Source of the DNA: an uncultured Alphaproteobacteria bacterium
Lineage (GTDB): Bacteria; Pseudomonadota; Alphaproteobacteria; HIMB59; GCA-002718135
NCBI GenBank assembly: GCA_902595805.1
Contig: CACJRM010000002.1
Coordinates: 72,759-136,758, forward strand
Direction of reading: 5' to 3'
Length of the DNA stretch: 64,000 nt
The notes beneath the pieces were generated by a model that saw only the letters and a list, made by a program, of their open reading frames with translations, ran no database searches and was not told the DNA's origin. The stretch's first letter is position 1; each line of letters begins with the position of its first letter. Position numbers and translations under genes: made by a program. This document shows positions 1 through 7,993 of the stretch, one piece after another.

Positions 1-294
1 TGGATACGTGATGAAAATTTAATTAAAATTAAAGATGTAAATCTTAACAATTTTGAAGTAAGTTTATTTATTAATGACACAATTGTAGATACTGGAAATA
101 CAAAAAATGTATTGGATAATCCATTAAATGCAGTTCTTTGGCTGATAAACAATCTTGCAGAAAAAGGCGAGCCAATGCTTAAAGGTCAGTTTATTAGTTC
201 TGGATCTTGCACTAAAGCATTTAGAATTTATCCTAAAAGTAAAATTAAAGCTGATTTTAATCAATTAGGTTCAATTGAATTTCAATATATTTAA
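1..294 (+). CDS. 2-keto-4-pentenoate hydratase / fumarylacetoacetate hydrolase family protein (C-terminal part)
   Basis: The reading frame is open from the first base of the window, so the 5' part of the gene lies outside it; 97 residues remain. The visible stretch carries the C-terminal hallmarks of the MhpD branch of the FAH superfamily: NPLNAVLWLINNLAEKG, then the glycine-rich SGSCTKAF turn, and an ending in the style 'ADFNQLGSIEFQY'. Family members hydrate or hydrolyse 2-oxo acids using a divalent metal. The metal ligands would be in the missing N-terminal half, so the exact reaction cannot be given. It is followed after 14 bases by the DCC-family gene on the same strand. Confidence 0.75.
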   Translation, partial: WIRDENLIKIKDVNLNNFEVSLFINDTIVDTGNTKNVLDNPLNAVLWLINNLAEKGEPMLKGQFISSGSCTKAFRIYPKSKIKADFNQLGSIEFQYI

Positions 295-308
295 GTTATT
301 TAATTATT

Positions 309-670
309 ATGGAGACAAAAGTTTTTTATAACAAATCATGTAGTATTTGTAGTTTTGAAATCAATCACTATAAAAAAACTAAGAATAATATTGAGTGGGT
401 AGACATAAATAATGTAAATGAATCAAAATTAGAAACAAATAAAAATGCAAAAGAACTTTTAAGACGTCTACATACAAAAAAAATAATAAAGTTTTTTCAG
501 GAGTTGATGCTTTTATTGAAATGTGGTTAGAGATACCAAAATACAGGTTTTTGGCAAAAATTATTAGAAAACCAATAATATATCAGATTTCTTGGGTTAT
601 TTATGAAGCTTTTGCATTAATTCTATTTTACAAAAACAAGAATCAACTAAATAAATTAGAAGGAATTTAA
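309..670 (+). pseudogene. DCC-family (DUF393) thiol-disulfide oxidoreductase-like protein, frameshifted in an A8 run
   Basis: The N-terminal part has the DCC-family opening, with a CSIC redox-type motif at residues 11-14 followed by 'EINHYKK' and 'IEWVDI'. Frame 0 stops at 530 after 73 residues, and its last 15 or so residues look unrelated to the family. Stepping back one base inside the run of eight A (476-483) restores the family pattern: NNKVFSGVDAFIEMWLEIP, then a hydrophobic C-terminus ending at 670. The two halves make one protein of about 120 residues, close to the usual family length. The shift could be a real mutation, a sequencing or assembly error in the homopolymer, or a -1 frameshift at the A AAA AAA heptamer. 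The stop abuts the psiE start. Confidence 0.7.
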
Positions 671-1057
671 ATGAATAGTTATTTTGAGTTATTAGAAAAA
701 ATTGTACTTTCAGTACTTATCATTTGTACAATCATTGCTATTGGTATGGAAATACAAGGTATGATTGCAGTTTACAGTGTTACACTTGCCGACATTCTTT
801 TGCTATTTATTTATATTGAAATTATTGGAATGATTAAAGAGTACTGGGTTTCGAAAATGATAAGAATGAGCTACCCTCTTTTCATTGCAATGACAGCTCT
901 TGCCAGAATGATAATTATGCAAAGAAAAGATGTTGATCCATCTGCCTATGTGTATGAATCAGTAGCAATATTGATATTAGCTATCGCAATTGTAGTATTA
1001 AGAGTACGTCACATGGAAATACTTAATAGGCGCTCTAAAAAATTACCTGACGATTAA
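671..1057 (+). CDS. psiE: PsiE family integral membrane protein
   Basis: The 128-residue product has four hydrophobic segments (roughly residues 8-30, 34-52, 66-84 and 94-112). It shows the phosphate-starvation-inducible E pattern: LLLFIYIEIIGMIKEYW in the second segment and a basic C-terminus after 'VVLRVRHMEI'. It is an inner-membrane protein of unknown biochemical function. The name comes from phosphate-dependent regulation in Escherichia coli, and no Pho box was recognised here. The ATG directly follows the stop of the frameshifted gene, so translation may be coupled. Assignment rests on family resemblance over the full length. Confidence 0.7.
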   Translation: MNSYFELLEKIVLSVLIICTIIAIGMEIQGMIAVYSVTLADILLLFIYIEIIGMIKEYWVSKMIRMSYPLFIAMTALARMIIMQRKDVDPSAYVYESVAILILAIAIVVLRVRHMEILNRRSKKLPDD

Positions 1058-1068
1058 TCAATACTAAA

Positions 1069-2250
1069 ATGTTTAAATCAAATATCAGCTTTGCTGAAGA
1101 GCAACTCCTATCTTATTTGCCTAAAACTGGAAAATATTATGAAGAAAATAGAAATTACAGTGAGGACAGATCTACTAATAATAATACTACATCTCTATTA
1201 TCTCCCTTCATAAGATATAGGCTAATTTCTGAAGAACAAGTTTTGGGGGAAGTCTTAAAAAAATTTGATCTTAGAGAATGTGAGAAATTTATCCAAGAAA
1301 TTTATTGGAGAACTTATTGGAAAGGCTGGCTTGAACATAGACCTTCGGTTTATTCTGATTATTTAGAAGATAGAAATAAATTAATTGAAGAATTTGGAAA
1401 TAAAAAATTTTATTTAAATGCAATTTCTGGAAATACAAATCTATCATTTTTTAATAATTGGGTAAATAATCTTAAAGAAAATGGATACTTACATAACCAT
1501 GTAAGAATGTGGTTTGCCTCAATTTGGATTTTTACTCTTAATTTACCTTGGCAACTTGGAGCAGATTTTTTTATGCAACATTTATTGGATGGCGATCCAG
1601 CATCTAATACTCTATCATGGAGATGGGTTGCTGGTATACAGACTAAGGGTAAAAATTATTTGGCAAGAAAAAGTAATATAGAAAAATATAGTAATATTGA
1701 AATATCAGATAATGAAATTTTGAATGAAAATACAAATCCTTTAATTGAAGAAAAAATTTATAATTTAAATGAACTACATTTAAATTCTGATTATAATGTT
1801 GAAGAGATAAAATATATTTTAATACCAACTGATGAATTAAATATTCTAAAAGATTTAAATCATACAAAAGTAAATGTTTTTACAGGTTTGCCACTAGAAG
1901 ATTATAATGATCACAATTTCTCTGAAAAAATAATTAAACATATAAAAAGTATTTGTATTTCATGTTTCAGTGATGATGATTTTTATAAAAATATTAAAAT
2001 TGATATTCAATTTGAAAGTTATTTTGAAAATTTAGATAAATGGATAGAAAAATTTCATATTCAAGAAATTTATTTACCCTATGTAACTAAGGGAAATTGG
2101 AAAAAAATTTATAAAAAAATAATTATAAAATACCCATCAATTAATTTTATAATTTTTAATAGAAAATATGATGTTAATAGTTGGATTTTTTCAAAAAAAG
2201 GTTATTTCAAATTTAAACAAAATATTCCAAATCTAATTACAAAAATTTAA
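1069..2250 (+). CDS. Photolyase/cryptochrome-family FAD-binding protein with a C-terminal extra domain, lacking the N-terminal antenna domain
   Basis: The 393-residue protein begins directly with the helical FAD-binding half of DNA photolyases. Visible elements are 'FIRYRLISEEQVLGE' near residue 47, 'WRTYWKGWLEHRP' near 82, and a long core from about 142 (HNHVRMWFASIWIFTLNLPW) through 'DGDPASNTLSWRWVAG' to 'YLARKSNI' near 205. The usual N-terminal Rossmann-like chromophore domain is absent. Instead about 180 residues follow the core and end with 'GYFKFKQNIPNL', as in related proteins I recall from marine alphaproteobacteria. Binding of FAD is well supported by the core. Whether it repairs DNA or senses light cannot be decided from sequence. 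Confidence 0.8.
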   Translation: MFKSNISFAEEQLLSYLPKTGKYYEENRNYSEDRSTNNNTTSLLSPFIRYRLISEEQVLGEVLKKFDLRECEKFIQEIYWRTYWKGWLEHRPSVYSDYLEDRNKLIEEFGNKKFYLNAISGNTNLSFFNNWVNNLKENGYLHNHVRMWFASIWIFTLNLPWQLGADFFMQHLLDGDPASNTLSWRWVAGIQTKGKNYLARKSNIEKYSNIEISDNEILNENTNPLIEEKIYNLNELHLNSDYNVEEIKYILIPTDELNILKDLNHTKVNVFTGLPLEDYNDHNFSEKIIKHIKSICISCFSDDDFYKNIKIDIQFESYFENLDKWIEKFHIQEIYLPYVTKGNWKKIYKKIIIKYPSINFIIFNRKYDVNSWIFSKKGYFKFKQNIPNLITKI

Positions 2251-2253
2251 ATT

Positions 2254-3198
2254 ATGAAGAATATACTTGAGATAAATAATGTAACTAAATTTTATAAAAA
2301 TTCAGTTAAAGCATTAGAAAATGTAGATCTTAATATTAAAGAAGGAGAGATATTTGCTCTACTTGGCCCAAATGGTGCAGGAAAATCGACACTTATAAAC
2401 TCAATTTGTGGAATTGTAAATTTTAATACAGGAACAATAAAAATAAATAATATGGATATTGTTAAAAATTATCGAACTACTAGAAAAATAACAGGTATTG
2501 TTCCTCAAGAATTAAATCTTGAATCTTTTGAAACTGTCTGGAACAATGTTAATTATTCTAGAGGTCTTTTTGGTAAGAAGCCAGATCATAATTATATAGA
2601 AAAGCTTTTAAAACAACTATCCTTATGGGACAAAAAAGATAATAAAATTAAAGAACTATCAGGTGGAATGAAAAGAAGGGTTCTGATAGCTAAAGCTTTA
2701 TCTCACCAACCTAAATTATTATTTTTAGATGAACCAACAGCTAGTGTGGATGTTGAATTACGCAAAGACATGTGGGATGTTGTTAAAAAATTAAATGAAG
2801 ATGGGGTAACAATTATTTTAACAACACATTATATTGAAGAAGCTGAAGAGTTAAGTGATAGAGTGGCAGTTATAAACGATGGTAAAATAATTTTAGTCGA
2901 TGAAAAAGATAAATTAATTAAAAAACTTGGAGAAAAAACAATTAAAATCGAATTATTTGAACCTATAGAAAAAATAAATGGTAATTTATCTAAATATAAT
3001 TTTACTTTAGATCAAACAAATAAAATTATCTCACATACCTATAATTTAAACTCAAACACAACTGATATTACTGAACTATTAAATGATGTAAAAAAAGATG
3101 GTTATGAAATAAAAGATATTAATACTGAGCAGAGTTCACTGGAAGAAATTTTCATTAAACTAATAAAGGAAAATAATAATGAATTGGTTCGGAATTAA
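2254..3198 (+). CDS. ABC-2 type exporter, ATP-binding protein
   Basis: This is a 314-residue ABC ATPase. The Walker A motif GPNGAGKS is at residues 38-45, the signature LSGGMKRR is near 135, the Walker B segment LLFLDEPTAS follows, and the H-loop is in 'LTTHYIEEAEEL'. The DEPTASVD pattern and the C-terminal extension (about residues 230-310) resemble YadG/CcmA-type exporters. It overlaps the permease gene by 20 bases, so the two are translationally coupled and form one transporter. The substrate is unknown; relatives export polysaccharides, drugs or lipids. The photolyase-family gene ends three bases upstream. Confidence 0.88.
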   Translation: MKNILEINNVTKFYKNSVKALENVDLNIKEGEIFALLGPNGAGKSTLINSICGIVNFNTGTIKINNMDIVKNYRTTRKITGIVPQELNLESFETVWNNVNYSRGLFGKKPDHNYIEKLLKQLSLWDKKDNKIKELSGGMKRRVLIAKALSHQPKLLFLDEPTASVDVELRKDMWDVVKKLNEDGVTIILTTHYIEEAEELSDRVAVINDGKIILVDEKDKLIKKLGEKTIKIELFEPIEKINGNLSKYNFTLDQTNKIISHTYNLNSNTTDITELLNDVKKDGYEIKDINTEQSSLEEIFIKLIKENNNELVRN

Positions 3199-3940
3199 AG
3201 CGATATATATTCATGAAATGGAAAGGTTTAGAAGAACCTTATTTCAAAGTCTTGCCTCGCCAATAATTACAACTTCTCTTTACTTTGTAGTTTTTGGATC
3301 TGCAATTGGTTCAAGAATTACAGAGATAGATGGAATAAATTATGGCTCTTATATCGTACCAGGAATGATTATGTTAACTATCTTAACTCAATCAATTTCA
3401 AATGCTTCTTTTGCTTTTTATTTTCCAAGATTTACAAATACTATCTATGAAATACTTGCTGCACCATTATCATCATTTGAGATAGTACTTGGTTTTGTTG
3501 GAGCCGCAGCATCCAAATCATTAATAATTGGATGTGTAATTATTCTAACAGCTAATTTTTTTGTAGATGTAAGAATAGATCACCCTCTTCTCATGATGTT
3601 TTTTTTAATTCTAACTTCCATTACATTTGCTTTATTTGGTTTTATAATTGGAATGTACGCAGAAGGTTTTGAAGGATTGCAAATTATTCCAATTCTAGTA
3701 ATTACACCATTGGTTTTCTTAGGAGGGAGTTTTTATTCTATTAATATGCTTCCAGAATTTTGGCAGAAAATATCCTTACTAAATCCTGTTTTATATCTAA
3801 TAAGTGGTTTCAGATATAGTTTTTATGAGGTTTCTGATGTATCACTATTCACTAGCACATTAACTATTTTGACAATTCTAATTGGATGCATAATATTTAT
3901 TACATATACATTTTCAAAAGGATATAGAATTAAAGATTAA
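3179..3940 (+). CDS. ABC-2 type exporter, permease
   Basis: The 253-residue membrane protein has six predicted transmembrane segments. The motif 'YGSYIVPGMIMLTIL' in the first third and 'TPLVFLGGSFYSINMLPEFWQKISLLNP' (positions about 3712-3790) in the last third are typical of the YadH/ABC-2 permease family. It is the membrane partner of the preceding ATPase, whose gene it overlaps by 20 bases. The next gene starts at the base after its stop, so a common transcript is likely. Substrate not known. Confidence 0.88.
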   Translation: MNWFGIKAIYIHEMERFRRTLFQSLASPIITTSLYFVVFGSAIGSRITEIDGINYGSYIVPGMIMLTILTQSISNASFAFYFPRFTNTIYEILAAPLSSFEIVLGFVGAAASKSLIIGCVIILTANFFVDVRIDHPLLMMFFLILTSITFALFGFIIGMYAEGFEGLQIIPILVITPLVFLGGSFYSINMLPEFWQKISLLNPVLYLISGFRYSFYEVSDVSLFTSTLTILTILIGCIIFITYTFSKGYRIKD

Positions 3941-4735
3941 ATGATTGATAAAAAAATAAGTAATGAATTTCAAAATAATGGAGTTGTGTTACTGAAAAAA
4001 ATTATTGATCAAAAATGGATTGAAGAATTAAGAAAAGGTATTGATTATAATTTTCAAAACCCAAGTAAATATAAATGTGTTTATGAAGAGTCAGATAATC
4101 AAGAGATATTTTATGATGATTATTGTAATTGGCAAAGAATAAAAGAGTATAAAAATTTTATTTTTAATTCTGATATTGCGAAAATTGCTGGTTCATTAAT
4201 GCAATCTAATAAAGTAAATTTATTCCATGAGCATGTTTTAATAAAAGAAAAAGGATCAAAAAAAAGAACACCTTGGCATCAAGACCAGGGATATTACTGT
4301 GTACAAGGAAGAGATAATGTAAGTATTTGGATACCACTTGATAAAATTGATATTAATTCGTCAATGGAATTCATACTAGGGTCACATAAATGGGATAAAA
4401 TATTTTTACCTACAAAATTTAAAGGTAATGATTATGAGCATAAAGATAAAGAATTTGAAAAAATTCCAGATATTGAAAATAATAGAAAAGATTATGAAAT
4501 TATATCCTATGAATGTGAATTAGGTGACGCCATAGCATTTAATTATGCAACAATTCATGCTGCATATGGCAATAATTCAAATAATAGAAGAAGAGCTTTT
4601 TCAGTTAGATTTACTGGTGATGATGCAAGATATATAAAGAGGAAAGGTGAAATGTCTCCCCCCTTCCCAAATATTAATCTAAAAAATAATGAAGTTTTAG
4701 ATAGTGAAACTTTTCCTGTCTTAATTTCTTCTTAA
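3941..4735 (+). CDS. Phytanoyl-CoA dioxygenase (PhyH) family protein
   Basis: The 264-residue protein is a non-heme iron, 2-oxoglutarate-dependent oxygenase. The proximal iron ligands form the H-x-D motif in 'TPWHQDQGYY' (H113, D115), and the distal histidine lies in 'ATIHAAYGNN' (H206). A downstream arginine cluster (NNRRRAFSVRF) would hold 2-oxoglutarate. 'SMEFILGSHKW' is also typical of PhyH proteins. The family hydroxylates diverse small molecules and the substrate here is unknown. It starts at the first base after the ABC permease stop, suggesting one operon. Its 3' end overlaps the convergent SBF transporter gene by 15 bases. Confidence 0.85.
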   Translation: MIDKKISNEFQNNGVVLLKKIIDQKWIEELRKGIDYNFQNPSKYKCVYEESDNQEIFYDDYCNWQRIKEYKNFIFNSDIAKIAGSLMQSNKVNLFHEHVLIKEKGSKKRTPWHQDQGYYCVQGRDNVSIWIPLDKIDINSSMEFILGSHKWDKIFLPTKFKGNDYEHKDKEFEKIPDIENNRKDYEIISYECELGDAIAFNYATIHAAYGNNSNNRRRAFSVRFTGDDARYIKRKGEMSPPFPNINLKNNEVLDSETFPVLISS

Positions 4736-5557
4736 GAAATATATTAAAGGAAGAGCAGTCGCATACATTATCAAGCTATAAATAGCTGCGGGTATTAAAT
4801 AAACTGTACTTGCAAAGAAAGTATTAGCTACTACAATTGCTAAAGTTCCATTTTGTAGACCCACTTCCATTAACCAACATCTGAAAGTTTCTTTAGATGC
4901 ATTAAAAGATCTCGAAAGAAAATAAACAATTATCATCATTATCACATTGAGAGATAACATAACCAAACCAGCTTGAGCAAAATAACTAACAACATTTTCT
5001 CTTTGAGAAACAATCGCACCGAGAAGTACTAATGCAAATAAAACAATAGAGATGTTTTTAGCAATTTTCTCAAAACTGGATAAAAAGCTACTTAATAAAA
5101 CACCCAAAATTACAGGAATAGTTACAATTAAAAACATTTGAAAAGCGACGTTTAATAATGATTGGCCTTCATTTAAGCCACCATAACCCAGAAGCGATAA
5201 TGAAATTATTAAAATTACAGGAACAGTAATAACACAAAGAATGCTATTTATTGCAGTTAATGAAATAGATAAAGCGATGTTTCCTTTTGCATAAGATGTT
5301 AGAACATTACTTGTAACTCCTCCAGGAGCAGCTGCTAGGATCATTACTCCAATTGCAAGCTCAGGTGTTAATGGCCAAAAGAATACAATAATAAGTGCAA
5401 CTATAGGTAAAATAATTACCTGAAAAAATAAACCTATTAAAAAATCTCGCGGTTTAAAAAAAACTCTAGTAAAATCTGAAAGTGATAAACCCAAACCAAG
5501 AGAAAACATAATGAATGCTAAAGATAGAGGTAAGATTACGTCAGTTACAATTCCCAT
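4721..5557 (-). CDS. Bile acid:sodium symporter (SBF/BASS) family transporter
   Basis: The 278-residue product is almost entirely hydrophobic, with about nine to ten membrane segments. It carries SBF family patterns: 'FSLGLGLSLSDFTRVFFKPR' early, 'ILAAAPGGVTSNVLTSYAKG' in the middle (a crossover-type motif) and 'EVGLQNGTLAIVVA' late. Such proteins take up organic anions with sodium, for example bile acids, pyruvate or pantothenate, and the substrate cannot be inferred. The start ATG has no clear Shine-Dalgarno sequence. It appears monocistronic, with its own upstream gap of 52 bases. Confidence 0.85.
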   Translation of the reverse strand: MGIVTDVILPLSLAFIMFSLGLGLSLSDFTRVFFKPRDFLIGLFFQVIILPIVALIIVFFWPLTPELAIGVMILAAAPGGVTSNVLTSYAKGNIALSISLTAINSILCVITVPVILIISLSLLGYGGLNEGQSLLNVAFQMFLIVTIPVILGVLLSSFLSSFEKIAKNISIVLFALVLLGAIVSQRENVVSYFAQAGLVMLSLNVIMMIIVYFLSRSFNASKETFRCWLMEVGLQNGTLAIVVANTFFASTVYLIPAAIYSLIMYATALPLIYFLRRN

Positions 5558-5609
5558 AAAGAAATAACTATCATTTGTTTACTGAAAAAAAAATATATTA
5601 TTTTGAAAA

Positions 5610-5996
5610 TTAATTCGAAAATTTTTCTAGCATTTTATTAGGAATTTTTGCAATTTTACCATTAAAAAAAACTGGAGTAATTAATATTTCCGAATCAACC
5701 AATAATTCTTCGTTCTTTTTGATTTGCTGATGAAACAATATTTTTACTTTAGAAATATTTATAATTTTTGTCGTAATTTTTAAAATATCCTCAAAATATG
5801 CTGGCTTTTTATAGTCTATCTTGCAATTCTTTACTACAAAATAGAATTTATATTTTTCTAGTATATTTTTGTGAGTGAAGCCTAGGTTATATAAGTAATC
5901 TGTTCTTCCTCTTTCAAGAAATTTTAGATAATTTGCATAATAAACTCTTTCAGAAGCATCGGTATCTTCGTAATAAACTTTAATTTCTGTATTCAT
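5610..5996 (-). CDS. YbgC/FadM-type hotdog acyl-CoA thioesterase
   Basis: With the ATG at 5996 the product is 128 residues. The N-terminal sequence VYYEDTDASERVYYANYLKF matches the catalytic region of the 4-hydroxybenzoyl-CoA thioesterase family, with the conserved aspartate at D13 and the following YYANYL helix start. The longer frame would need a TTG at 6008, and the ATG fits family N-termini better. It overlaps the end of the enolase-superfamily gene by 17 bases and is the last gene of the minus-strand catabolic series. It would hydrolyse a short acyl-CoA, with no evidence for which one. A Tol-Pal setting, usual for ybgC, is absent here. Confidence 0.8.
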   Translation of the reverse strand: MNTEIKVYYEDTDASERVYYANYLKFLERGRTDYLYNLGFTHKNILEKYKFYFVVKNCKIDYKKPAYFEDILKITTKIINISKVKILFHQQIKKNEELLVDSEILITPVFFNGKIAKIPNKMLEKFSN

Positions 5997-7107
5997 AAAA
6001 TTGATCAATAAATTGATTTAAATTATCAGATATCTGAAAACCAATTCCATAATTTTCATTTAATTCTAGATAACCGTTAATAATTTGAAATGATGGATTT
6101 ACTATTTTTGTTCTAAGATCATTTTCATTAATATCATATTCTAAATATCCATAAGGGTTTAAAGCTGACATAATATGAGCTGAAGAAATTAAACCAACAG
6201 CTCCTCCCAAATAATGTAACCATATTTTATTTTTTTTAATATTTTTACCTAAATCTAAGATGTCAGTGATACCTCCATAACGTGCTAAATCTGGTTGTAA
6301 AAACTGTATTTGTGTATCATTATCTAAATCATAAAATTTTTTTAAATAAATTAGATTTTCACCAAATGCTAAATTTTTGTGTAATTTGTTTAGTTGAACT
6401 ATTTCTGATATTGAATGGTTTGCAGATATAGGTTCTTCTAACCACAAATAATTGAAATTTTTTAATTTACTAATATTTTCATGAACATTATCTAAGCTCC
6501 AAGCCTGGTTTACATCTAGCATATATTTTTCATTAGATGCTATAGTTTCTTCAATAGAAGTTATCGCTTTAATGTCTTCTAAAATATTAAAACCAATTTT
6601 AATTTTAAATCTATCTATGCCCAAAAGTCGAGCTTCTTGAATTCTTTCTACGTGTTCATCTCTGTTTATCCCACTTGCATAAACTTTAATTTTATTTTTG
6701 GATTGATCATTAATTAATTTGTTTAAGGGTTTTTTTTTAATCTTAGAAAAAAGATCCCATGTAGCACAATCTATGCCAGAAAAAATGTTTTCAAAAGCAC
6801 CAAAGTCACCTGTTTGATTTTTAATTGAATTAAATTTTTCTATTAAAAATTTTTTAACACTTGAGGGATCTTCAAATTGAAAATTAATTAAAAAATCAAT
6901 GAAATAGTCTTTTAAGATTTCAAATCTGTATCTACCGCCGTGATTTGGAAAATTACACCATATTTCCCCAATTCCATAATTATTATTTTCATCATGAATT
7001 TCTATAACTAAAGAGGATCTAAATTTGATATTACCAAAAGATGAAAGTACAGGATTTTTGTTGTTATATTTTAATAAATAAATTTTGATATTTGTTATTT
7101 TGATCAT
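5980..7107 (-). CDS. Mandelate racemase/muconate lactonizing enzyme family (enolase superfamily) dehydratase-like protein
   Basis: The 375-residue protein has the enolase-superfamily catalytic set. A K-x-K pair (K168, K170) sits in 'RFKIKIGF'. The magnesium ligands are at D198 ('MLDVNQAW'), E224 ('WLEEP') and E250 ('FGENL'). 'QPDLARYGG' contains D273, and a histidine (H298) lies in 'IWLHYLGG'. The K-x-K plus His arrangement is that of the mandelate racemase subgroup, mostly acid-sugar dehydratases. Its start overlaps the preceding reductase stop as ATGA. In this operon it could dehydrate a sugar acid formed from the imported sugar, but the substrate is unknown. Confidence 0.85.
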   Translation of the reverse strand: MIKITNIKIYLLKYNNKNPVLSSFGNIKFRSSLVIEIHDENNNYGIGEIWCNFPNHGGRYRFEILKDYFIDFLINFQFEDPSSVKKFLIEKFNSIKNQTGDFGAFENIFSGIDCATWDLFSKIKKKPLNKLINDQSKNKIKVYASGINRDEHVERIQEARLLGIDRFKIKIGFNILEDIKAITSIEETIASNEKYMLDVNQAWSLDNVHENISKLKNFNYLWLEEPISANHSISEIVQLNKLHKNLAFGENLIYLKKFYDLDNDTQIQFLQPDLARYGGITDILDLGKNIKKNKIWLHYLGGAVGLISSAHIMSALNPYGYLEYDINENDLRTKIVNPSFQIINGYLELNENYGIGFQISDNLNQFIDQFYEYRN

Positions 7108-7979
7108 TTATTTTTAATAAAATTAAACATTGATGTCCAATCTAGATCTCCAAATTCTTTTTTTGAAGCATCATCATAAATTTTCTCTGCTGCCTTACCT
7201 ATATTTAGATCTAAATTTTGTTCAGATGCAAATTGAATAGCAAGGCGTAAATCTTTTAATGCTAAATTATTTTTAAAACCTGGAGATACATCATCTTTAA
7301 AAACTTTAGCAGGATATGTCAAATTCATGTGTCCCTTCCCGGCTGCAGTTGTGAGCATTAATTCAATAGCCATTTTTTTGTCTATACCTGATTTATCAGC
7401 TAAATTTAAAGTTTCTGCTGTCAATATATTTAATGCAATGGACATGTAGTTATTTATAATTTTCATTTTACTACCTGAGCCATTTTCACCACAATAAACT
7501 ATATCGCTTCCCATAGTTTCTAATAAATTTTTTATATTCTTAAATTCATCTTTATTGCCACCTACCATTATTAAAAGAGTGCCATCAATTGCATTCTGTA
7601 CTAATCTTGCAACAGGTGCATCAAACATTTTTATGTTATTTTTTTTTAGCTCCTCATTAATAAGAATAGAATCATTAGGATTAATTGTACTCATATCAAT
7701 TAATACAAAATTTTTATTATCTTGATAAATCAAACCATTTTTACCAAAACATACTTCTTTCACATTGTCTCCATTTGGCAACATAGTAATGATTATTTCA
7801 ACATTTTGAGATAATTCTGGTAAACTTGATTTTTGTATACCTCCTAGTTTTTCTAAAGTATTAACTGACTCAGGATTAACAAAAGGATCATAAAAGGATA
7901 AACTATAACCTTTGTTAATAATATTAGATGCCATTGGTAAACCCATTGTACCTATTCCAATAAATCCAATTTTTTTCAT
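7104..7979 (-). CDS. Beta-hydroxyacid dehydrogenase family reductase, YihU-like
   Basis: The 291-residue protein has an N-terminal NAD(P) fold (GFIGIGTMG, residues 5-13) and the catalytic lysine K173 in 'SKMKIINNYMSIALN'. The 'TAAGKGH' motif follows near 211. The substrate loop reads DAPVARLVQNAIDGTLL, with Ala-Arg-Leu where most 3-hydroxyisobutyrate or tartronate-semialdehyde reductases have Ser-Gly-Gly. An arginine there (R125), the NNYMS motif and TAAGKGH resemble E. coli YihU, the sulfolactaldehyde reductase of sulfoglycolysis. That resemblance is from memory and has not been aligned by computer. A strong AAGGAG lies before the ATG. Reduction of a small aldehyde is the likely role. Confidence 0.75.
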   Translation of the reverse strand: MKKIGFIGIGTMGLPMASNIINKGYSLSFYDPFVNPESVNTLEKLGGIQKSSLPELSQNVEIIITMLPNGDNVKEVCFGKNGLIYQDNKNFVLIDMSTINPNDSILINEELKKNNIKMFDAPVARLVQNAIDGTLLIMVGGNKDEFKNIKNLLETMGSDIVYCGENGSGSKMKIINNYMSIALNILTAETLNLADKSGIDKKMAIELMLTTAAGKGHMNLTYPAKVFKDDVSPGFKNNLALKDLRLAIQFASEQNLDLNIGKAAEKIYDDASKKEFGDLDWTSMFNFIKNK

Positions 7980-7993
7980 AACTATCTCCTTAT

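Noticed and set aside
1643-1867. Open frame antisense to the photolyase-family gene
   Set aside because: Shadow frame inside a clearly coding gene, no ribosome-binding site and low-complexity composition; the same holds for the other antisense frames, such as 18386-18622, 48108-48449 and 50341-50655.
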